Below are positions 8,818 to 13,833 of a DNA stretch of 13,833 nucleotides, piece by piece; positions within the stretch are counted from its first letter, which is position 1; each line of letters opens with the position of its first letter. Under the pieces are notes generated by a model. It was not told the DNA's origin, ran no database searches, and worked only from the letters and a program-made list of their open reading frames with translations. The position numbers and the translations under genes were made by a program. The stretch spans positions 1 to 13,833 of the forward strand of contig JAUWMJ010000025.1 of the NCBI GenBank assembly GCA_030613225.1, read 5' to 3'. This DNA comes from Desulfobacterales bacterium. Lineage in GTDB: Bacteria; Desulfobacterota; Desulfobacteria; Desulfobacterales; JAUWMJ01.

Positions 8818-8880
8818 ATGAATGAAAATGCCATAGCAAAAGAAATAGTAGATGCGGCGCTTATAAGCGCCTATTTATAA
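8818..8880 (+). pseudogene. 20-codon relic of a GxxExxY-family gene (N-terminus only)
   Basis: A short frame with ATG at 8818 and TAA at 8878-8880 encodes MNENAIAKEIVDAALISAYL. The first 15 residues match the N-terminus I know from GxxExxY-family proteins (PD-(D/E)XK superfamily), which typically begin MNENxIxKxIVDAA and continue into an LGPGLLESVYE segment. Here the match stops inside a perfect palindrome and the rest of the gene is missing. AAAGG at 8804-8808, nine bases before the ATG, would serve as a ribosome site, so the 20-residue peptide might still be made. A chance match of 15 residues is possible but unlikely. Confidence 0.5.
8856..8871. repeat. Perfect 16-base palindrome GGCGCTTATAAGCGCC
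   Basis: The sequence is identical to its reverse complement over 16 bases with centre TTATAA, and symmetry ends at both flanks (C on the left, T on the right). No U-rich tract follows, so it is not a terminator. It could be an operator for a dimeric DNA-binding protein or a deletion scar, because the GxxExxY similarity ends within it. Confidence 0.7.
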
Positions 8881-9013
8881 AAGAATTATACTCTATTCAA
8901 TAATTAAGCCGAATGTATTTTAATGCAATTAAGGCGTAACCGACCATTAAGCGAAAATACGAATAAAGGGAAACAATGGCTGGAAGGTTATAAAAGGGGC
9001 ATTTTTTAGATAA

Positions 9014-12000
9014 ATGAAATACACCACCATACGCATCGAAGGCGCAATACTCTCAGCCGATATTTTAGATAAGATCGAACAGGGGGAACTTGGCGGCCAG
9101 CTTGCCAAAGATTTTGGCTTTGATACAAAAATAAAGGTCAAGGATGAAATCGCAAGGGCATGGGCGGATGCCCAGGATTTGTGGAGAATATTCAAAAGGC
9201 AAAAAGAAAAAGTTGCTGAGCATGAATACGGAACCACGGAAACAAGAAAATTCTGGATGATCCCCCTGCTCGGATTGTTCGGATATGATGCCCAGCTTTC
9301 AAAGGCGGAAACCGTTCATGGTAAATCATATGCAGTCAGCCACAGTGTAACCAATCTTGACAGATTCCCTATTCATATAGTGGGGTTCAATGACAGTCTT
9401 GATAAAAAGCGAACAGACAGCGGACCCCGCATGTCCCCACATGCCCTTTTACAGGAATATATAAATCTTACCGAGCATCTTTACACCATAGTAACAAACG
9501 GCATTCATCTACGGCTTCTTCGTGACAGCAGCAGGCTTATAAAGCTTTCATTTATAGAGTTTGACCTTGAGACCATGATGGAAGAAGAGCATTATGCGGA
9601 CTTTGCCATCATGTATCGCCTTCTCCATTCAAGCCGCATGCCTGTAAAAACGGATATGGGCGCAGAGAGCCTGATTGAAAAATATCATCAGGACGCGCTG
9701 GATTCAGGGTCAAGAATTCGGGAAGGTTTAAGTAATGCCGTAGAATTTTCCATACGTTCTCTTGCAAACGGTTTTCTGGAACATGCAGATAATGAAGACC
9801 TCCGGGAAAAAATTGATAATGAGAAAATTTCAGCATCTAAATTTTATCAATACCAGCTTCGCCTTATCTACAGGCTTTTATTTTTGATGGTTATTGAAGA
9901 AAGAAACCTGATTTTTCCTGCCAATGCGGATAAAACCAAAAGAGAAATCTATTATGAATATTACAGCGTAAACCACCTCAGAAGGCTTTGTGAAAAACTC
10001 TATCTTGCTGATCAGAGGTTTAATGATCTGTGGATTACTCTTAAAAATACATTTCATCTTTTTGAGAGTGAAATAAAGGGCAAACATCTGGGGCTGAGCC
10101 CCTTAGCCGGCGACCTGTTCGGATATAATGCAATCGGCATTTTGAACAAGTGCAATCTCGATAACAAAATACTTCTGGAGTGCCTAAGGAACCTAAGCGT
10201 ATTTATAAATAAGAATACCGGCCAGAAGATGCGGGTGAATTATGCCTCGTTGAATGTTGAAGAGTTCGGATCGGTTTATGAGGGCCTGCTTGAATATGAC
10301 CCGTTGATTACAAAACAGGGAGGAGTTTATCAGTTTAATCTTGTTAAAGGGTCAGGCCGGTCTTCATCCGGTTCCCACTATACGCCGGATGAACTTGTAC
10401 AGCCGCTTATAAAGCATTCTCTGGATTATGTAATTAAAGACAAACTGAAATCATCCGACCAAAAATCAGAAAAAGAAAAAGCTTTATTATCCATTAAGGT
10501 TTGTGATGTTGCATGCGGCAGCGGGCATATATTGCTTAATGCAGCAAGAAGGATCGGAACCGAACTTGCAAAGGTCAGGACAGGGGAAGATCAACCTTCC
10601 CCTGCGCCATTGCGCCTGGCAATCAGGGATGTGATAAAAAACTGCATTTATGGCGTGGACAAGAATCCTCTCGCTGTTGAACTATGCAAGGTTGCCCTGT
10701 GGCTTGAGGCGCATAATCCAGGAGAGCCTTTAAACTTTCTTGATCATCATATCAAATGTGGTGATGCCATTGTCGGTCTGGCGTATAAAGAAGAGCTTAA
10801 CAATGGGATTGCTGATGAGGCGTTTAAAAAGATGCCGGGTGATGACAAGGATATCAGGGCTGAACTGGCAAAGAGAAATAAGAGAGAAAGGAAGGGTAGA
10901 AAGCAGCGTCATTTTGATTTCGGCGAAACTGTTGAAGGCTCATTTGCAGATATTTCTATGATGTTTAACCGGTTTAACAGGCTCCCGGAAAGTACTATTG
11001 AAGAGATAGAATACAAGCGGAAAGAATATGAAAATATGACTTCTGGAGCTAACTGGCTCCGTTTGAAGACACTTGCAGATATTCAAGTTGCCCAATTCTT
11101 TATACCGAAAAATGAGGAAAATGTTAAAAAGATTGTAACTGATGAAGAGTATCTGGACTATTTAAGTGGAACAAAGGTTGTTCATCCAATGAAAGCGGGG
11201 ATGGTTGGAGGTGTTTCAGCAAAAAAAAGGTTTTTCAATTGGTTTCTGGAGTTTCCAGTTGTTTTTGCGGCAGGAGGATTTGATTGTATTTTGGGGAACC
11301 CACCTTTTTTACTTGGCAAAAAGATCAGTGGAAAATTCGGAGATAATTTTTTAAACTTTATCAAAACATATTTTACTCCTGCTAAGGGAAATATTGATCT
11401 TGTAGGTTACTTTTTTAGAAGAGTTTTTTCATTGATAAAAAGTGGGGGTTATCAAAGTTTAATCTCAACAAATACTATTTCACAAGGTGATACACGTAGG
11501 GCATCTCTTCATGAAATCAATACAGTTGATGGTTCAATAATATTTGCTGTTCCCTCAATGAAATGGCCTGGCAAAGCAGCAGTAGAAATATCTCTGGTCT
11601 CTATTTATAAAGGCATTTGGAATAATAAGTTTGTTTTAAATAGTAATATTGTAAATCAAATCACTTCATATTTAGACGACGAGGAGGATTTTGGTAATCC
11701 ATTTTCCTTATTAGAAAATAATAGAATAGGTTTTCAAGGCGTTGTTGTGCTTGGTACAGGTTTTATTATTACATCTGAACAAGCAAACGACTTAATTATG
11801 AGAAATCCAAAAAATAAAAATATTTTGTTCCGATATCTCAATGGCAAAGATCTTAATAACACCATTGATCAATCTGCAAGCAGGTGGATTATTAACTTTT
11901 TTAATTGGGAAGAAGATGTTTGCAGTCGACAATATCCAGAATGTTTTTCAATTGTTGAGAAACTTGTAAAAATTGAAAGGGAACAAAAGAAACAAAAGGA

Positions 12001-12796
12001 CTATAGAGAAAAATGGTGGCAATATGCCAGAAAAGGAGTTGATCTTTACAAGACGATTTCTGATATTGAAAAAGTTATTTTAATAGCTAGAACAAGCAAA
12101 ACATTAGCTTTCGATATTAATGTTAAAAATCAAGTCTTTAGTGCAAACCTTACTGTTATTGCTTTGGAATCATATGGTGAATTTGCAATCCTTCAGTCAA
12201 ATCTACATAGTTCTTGGGTTTGGAAATATTGCACTACCATGAAAACTGATCCAATATATGCTCCAGTTGATGTAATTCGAAATTATCCTTTTCCACATAA
12301 TATAGCTTCAAAACTAAATGATAATCTCAATCTGATTGGTCGAAAATATTTTGAACATCGCAAAAAACTTATGGCACAGATAAAAATTGGGCTGACTAAA
12401 ATATATAATCTCTTCCATAATAGGAATTTAGTTATTGATGATATCAACAAGGTGAGTAAACAACAAAAAATCTACGAAGAAACATTTGAAGATATATTCA
12501 AATTTCGAGAGTTCCACAAACAAATGGATGAAACGGTTCTAAAGGCCTACGGCTGGATAGACATAAACCTTGCCCATGATTTCTATGAAGTGGATTATCT
12601 GCCTGAAAATGACCGCATTCGATACACAATTTCACCTGATGCCAGAAAAGAAGTCCTGAAGCGCCTGCTAAAACTAAACCACGAAATCCATGAGCAGGAA
12701 GTCAAAGCCGGTCTGCATGCTAAAGGAATAACCAAAAAGAAAAAAATAAAAAAGCAAAAAAAAGCCGATGCACCAGCACAGATGAAATTGTTTTGA
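9014..12796 (+). CDS. Eco57I/PglX-like N6-adenine DNA methyltransferase, DrmMI-like
   Basis: A 1260-residue gamma-order-like amino-methyltransferase. The N-terminal domain (about 1-400) has SPHALLQEY (141-149) and VTNGIHLRLLRD (160-171), the layout of the nuclease-derived N-terminus of type IIG/PglX-like enzymes, but with FPIHIVGFN (118-126) where an active nuclease would carry E-x-K. The S-adenosylmethionine motif I is D498-VACGSGH-H505; GVDKNP (D549) and CGDAIVG (D584) follow; the catalytic motif IV is NPPF (762-765). The target-recognition part carries FRYLNGKDL (939-947) and WWQYARKG (1001-1008). The C-terminus is a lysine-rich tail (1241-1250) ending QMKLF. Residues about 776-1176 are encoded by DNA much more AT-rich than the rest. 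The expected role is modification of host DNA so that the helicases spare it. Methyltransferase identity is firm; equivalence to DISARM DrmMI is inferred from the neighbours. Confidence 0.88.
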   Translation: MKYTTIRIEGAILSADILDKIEQGELGGQLAKDFGFDTKIKVKDEIARAWADAQDLWRIFKRQKEKVAEHEYGTTETRKFWMIPLLGLFGYDAQLSKAETVHGKSYAVSHSVTNLDRFPIHIVGFNDSLDKKRTDSGPRMSPHALLQEYINLTEHLYTIVTNGIHLRLLRDSSRLIKLSFIEFDLETMMEEEHYADFAIMYRLLHSSRMPVKTDMGAESLIEKYHQDALDSGSRIREGLSNAVEFSIRSLANGFLEHADNEDLREKIDNEKISASKFYQYQLRLIYRLLFLMVIEERNLIFPANADKTKREIYYEYYSVNHLRRLCEKLYLADQRFNDLWITLKNTFHLFESEIKGKHLGLSPLAGDLFGYNAIGILNKCNLDNKILLECLRNLSVFINKNTGQKMRVNYASLNVEEFGSVYEGLLEYDPLITKQGGVYQFNLVKGSGRSSSGSHYTPDELVQPLIKHSLDYVIKDKLKSSDQKSEKEKALLSIKVCDVACGSGHILLNAARRIGTELAKVRTGEDQPSPAPLRLAIRDVIKNCIYGVDKNPLAVELCKVALWLEAHNPGEPLNFLDHHIKCGDAIVGLAYKEELNNGIADEAFKKMPGDDKDIRAELAKRNKRERKGRKQRHFDFGETVEGSFADISMMFNRFNRLPESTIEEIEYKRKEYENMTSGANWLRLKTLADIQVAQFFIPKNEENVKKIVTDEEYLDYLSGTKVVHPMKAGMVGGVSAKKRFFNWFLEFPVVFAAGGFDCILGNPPFLLGKKISGKFGDNFLNFIKTYFTPAKGNIDLVGYFFRRVFSLIKSGGYQSLISTNTISQGDTRRASLHEINTVDGSIIFAVPSMKWPGKAAVEISLVSIYKGIWNNKFVLNSNIVNQITSYLDDEEDFGNPFSLLENNRIGFQGVVVLGTGFIITSEQANDLIMRNPKNKNILFRYLNGKDLNNTIDQSASRWIINFFNWEEDVCSRQYPECFSIVEKLVKIEREQKKQKDYREKWWQYARKGVDLYKTISDIEKVILIARTSKTLAFDINVKNQVFSANLTVIALESYGEFAILQSNLHSSWVWKYCTTMKTDPIYAPVDVIRNYPFPHNIASKLNDNLNLIGRKYFEHRKKLMAQIKIGLTKIYNLFHNRNLVIDDINKVSKQQKIYEETFEDIFKFREFHKQMDETVLKAYGWIDINLAHDFYEVDYLPENDRIRYTISPDARKEVLKRLLKLNHEIHEQEVKAGLHAKGITKKKKIKKQKKADAPAQMKLF

Positions 12797-12835
12797 GCGA
12801 GTCCTTAGTTTTCCGAGCTCGCAAAACATGTTTTG
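12790..12835 (+). promoter_or_regulatory. Two overlapping, mutually exclusive hairpins between the methyltransferase and MNT genes
   Basis: GTTTTG (12790-12795) and CGAG (12798-12801) can pair with CTCG (12818-12821) and CAAAAC (12822-12827), leaving a two-base AG bulge and a 16-base loop. The same CAAAAC also forms one half of a perfect 14-base palindrome, CAAAACATGTTTTG (12822-12835). Only one of the two structures can form at a time. The first overlaps the methyltransferase stop codon (12794-12796). The palindrome could alternatively be a protein operator for the following gene pair. There is no T-tract typical of an intrinsic terminator. Confidence 0.45.
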
Positions 12836-12866
12836 AATGAATAATGTCCATAAAAAGGAGAATGGA

Positions 12867-13172
12867 ATGCTTACGGTTGAAGAAAAGCAGGAATTGAAAA
12901 AAGAGCTTGTTTCCATTTTTAAGGATGAAAAGGATATCCTCAAGGTTGTTATTTTCGGATCATTTCTAAGTTCTGACAGCCCGCAGGATATGGATGTGGC
13001 TGTTTTCCAGGAAAGCTCTGAAGGATACATCAAGCTTGCAATGAAATACAGAAAAATGACAAGAGTGGTTTCAAAAAAAATTCCTATTGATATTTTCCCG
13101 ATAAGATCCAATGCCGATGATGCATCGATTCTCTCGGAAATAGAAACTGGAGAGGTGGTATATGAAAAATGA
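12867..13172 (+). CDS. Minimal nucleotidyltransferase (MNT) domain protein, partner of the HEPN protein
   Basis: A 101-residue protein from the ATG at 12867, chosen because AAGGAG at 12855-12860 lies six bases upstream. An in-frame ATG at 12837 has no ribosome site and falls beside the palindrome. The fold signature is VVIFGSF (G31-S32), D41-M-D43 and a third acidic residue in PIDIF (D75), the metal-binding triad of DNA polymerase beta-type nucleotidyltransferases. The spacing between GS and DxD is 8 residues, shorter than the GSX10DXD usual in MNT antitoxins. In HEPN-MNT pairs the MNT protein neutralises the HEPN toxin, in studied cases by transferring AMP groups onto it. Its 3' end overlaps the HEPN gene by 11 bases, so they are translated together. 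Confidence 0.85.
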   Translation: MLTVEEKQELKKELVSIFKDEKDILKVVIFGSFLSSDSPQDMDVAVFQESSEGYIKLAMKYRKMTRVVSKKIPIDIFPIRSNADDASILSEIETGEVVYEK

Positions 13173-13566
13173 AACAAAAACCTGGCTGGATTATGCTGCT
13201 GAAAATCTCGAATCCGCCCGAATTTTACTGGACAGCAATCTTTTCAATTCCTGTCTGCAGAATATTCAGCAATGTGTTGAAAAGCTGTTGAAAGCTGTTT
13301 TTGTGGAACTTTCCGCCAAACTCATTAAAACGCACAGTATCTCCAGATTAGCACAAGTACTGGTGGATAAAGGTGTGGCGGCACATATTACCGATGATGA
13401 ATGTGATCTCCTCGACACCATCTATTTGCCTTCTAAATATCCCATTGGTAGCGTTATTCCCGATTATGACCCGGATGCTGATATTTGCCAGGAGTGTATG
13501 GACATTGCCCACCGTGTGGAAAAATCAGTAAAAGTAATTATCTCAAAAATTGGAAAGGTTCGGTGA
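13162..13566 (+). CDS. HEPN-domain protein (pfam05168 type), partner of MNT
   Basis: A 134-residue all-helical protein. It shows W8-LDYAAENL, the QQCVEKLLKA segment (36-45) and KTHS (56-59) followed by a helix. YLPSKYP (88-94) and a final amphipathic helix come next, the usual order in this HEPN group. GGAGAGG at 13149-13155 is six bases before the ATG. It overlaps MNT by 11 bases, the usual arrangement of an MNT-HEPN toxin-antitoxin or nucleotide-transfer pair. I find no RX4-6H sequence, the RNase motif of toxic HEPN proteins, and the position often R in SRYP is K92. Toxicity by RNA cleavage is therefore doubtful; it may instead be a substrate-binding partner of MNT. Pair identity is well supported, function is not. 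Confidence 0.82.
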   Translation: MKNETKTWLDYAAENLESARILLDSNLFNSCLQNIQQCVEKLLKAVFVELSAKLIKTHSISRLAQVLVDKGVAAHITDDECDLLDTIYLPSKYPIGSVIPDYDPDADICQECMDIAHRVEKSVKVIISKIGKVR

Positions 13567-13833
13567 AGGCTCGGTGTCAAAGCTTGAATTGGAATTAATG
13601 TTTGACAATTAACTTACTGCCATTTAGCAAAATCAGTATGGGTAGAGCAAACAGAAGTTAGGCGAAAGAGGCATGGCCGCTTGTTTTACATCGAATAAAG
13701 GTGGGAAGATTTCTCTTCGTAGAAGAAACGGCTGAGCTTCTGAATATACTTCTCATCGTTTTAATGGCTCTGTTTTTGAACGCCCATGACCGTGCTGAGT
13801 TCCCTGTGCAAATTCTTTGTCTCCTGATGAATA
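13567..13833. other. 267-base right-hand region without an identified gene
   Basis: No convincing + strand gene starts here; the longest small frame is ATG 13673 to TGA, about 20 codons, with no known similarity. On the - strand a frame enters from the right edge and stops at 13761-13763 (about 23 codons, ending VMGVQKQSH). Beyond that stop the same frame stays open and reads sensibly for another 24 codons. This might be the 3' end of a convergent gene, possibly interrupted, but is too short to name. TTGACA at 13602-13607 has no good -10 partner. No terminator hairpin is visible after the HEPN gene. Confidence 0.4.

Larger units (their letters stand above)
8815..9013 (+). promoter_or_regulatory. 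199-base spacer between the ORF6N gene and the methyltransferase gene
   Basis: This is the only sizeable gap inside the cassette. It holds the GxxExxY relic, a perfect palindrome at 8856-8871, and three similar short words (ATTAAGCCG at 8903, ATTAAGGCG at 8928, ATTAAGCG at 8946). AAAAGGGG at 8992-8999, about 14 bases before the methyltransferase ATG, is a rather distant ribosome site. A TAA at 9011-9013 directly precedes that ATG in frame, so no upstream start exists. TATACT at 8887-8892 could be a -10 element, but I see no matching -35. A separate promoter for the methyltransferase is plausible but not shown. Confidence 0.4.

Noticed and set aside
301..12796. BREX system
   Set aside because: The methyltransferase is PglX-like, but no BrxC ATPase, PglZ phosphatase-type protein or small BrxA/BrxB genes are present, and the helicases fit DISARM-type proteins better.
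9014..12796. Self-contained type IIG restriction-modification enzyme
   Set aside because: The N-terminal domain has no visible D...E-x-K nuclease triad, and the gene sits in an operon with two helicases, so a methyltransferase-only role is more likely.
12837..12866. Ten-residue N-terminal extension of MNT starting at the ATG at 12837
   Set aside because: There is no ribosome site before 12837, while the ATG at 12867 has AAGGAG six bases upstream and gives the normal MNT start.
12674..13177. 167-codon open frame on the - strand
   Set aside because: It lies opposite the methyltransferase end and the MNT gene, both of which have clear motifs and ribosome sites; its translation resembles no family and looks like a reverse-complement shadow.
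13655..13661. GTTAGGC, similar to the core of an integron attC site
   Set aside because: No matching inverse core (GCCTAAC type) or foldable imperfect palindrome lies at a suitable distance, and no integrase is present.
13761..13833. Partial - strand gene entering from the right edge
   Set aside because: Only about 23 codons before the stop, no recognisable motif; the frame reads plausibly on both sides of the stop, but this cannot be distinguished from chance in so short a stretch.
1..13833. CRISPR arrays, tRNA or rRNA genes, insertion sequences
   Set aside because: No regularly spaced repeats, no tRNA- or rRNA-like sequence and no transposase or terminal inverted repeats were seen on either strand.

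Overview
The window reads as bacterial chromosomal DNA of moderate GC. Sampled lines counted by hand give roughly 40-50% GC in most genes. The dense single-strand operon and the gene families present suggest a Desulfobacterota-like or similar Gram-negative genome, but that is a weak guess from style alone. All recognised genes lie on the + strand.

Layout. Positions 2-190 hold the 3' end of an AhpD-like (carboxymuconolactone decarboxylase family) gene, an ordinary metabolic neighbour that marks the left edge of the accessory block. From 301 to 12796 there is a large anti-phage-type cassette of four genes. The first is a 1696-residue DEAD/DEAH-type helicase with a DUF1998-like region and a Vsr-like nuclease domain at its C-terminus. 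The second is a 951-residue SNF2/RapA-type helicase resembling DrmD, starting 4 bases later. The third is a small ORF6N-domain protein, 11 bases after that. The fourth, after a 199-base spacer, is a 1260-residue Eco57I/PglX-like adenine DNA methyltransferase. The spacer carries a 20-codon relic of a GxxExxY-family gene, a perfect 16-base palindrome and short repeats. From 12867 to 13566 there is an overlapping MNT-HEPN gene pair. Positions 13567-13833 contain nothing I can name.

How the genes may work together. A helicase with DUF1998, a SNF2 helicase and a large N6-adenine methyltransferase form the parts list of class 1 DISARM (DrmA, DrmB, DrmD, DrmMI). Here the DrmA-like and DUF1998 functions sit on one polypeptide, no separate DrmC (phospholipase D-type) gene is present, and a Vsr-like nuclease domain is fused to the helicase instead. 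The inferred scheme is that the methyltransferase marks self DNA while the two motors and the fused nuclease act on unmodified DNA. I would call it a DISARM-related variant. Similar helicase-DUF1998 fusions may already have been discussed as DISARM relatives, which I cannot check here.

Most notable observations: the nuclease fused to the helicase; loss of cysteines at two places in the helicase where relatives have metal-binding clusters; a sharply AT-rich segment (about 31% GC against about 45% on both sides) covering the catalytic-to-target-recognition part of the methyltransferase, which suggests specificity exchange; possible sliding-clamp-binding peptides in the SNF2 helicase and the methyltransferase; and two competing hairpins between the methyltransferase and the MNT-HEPN pair.
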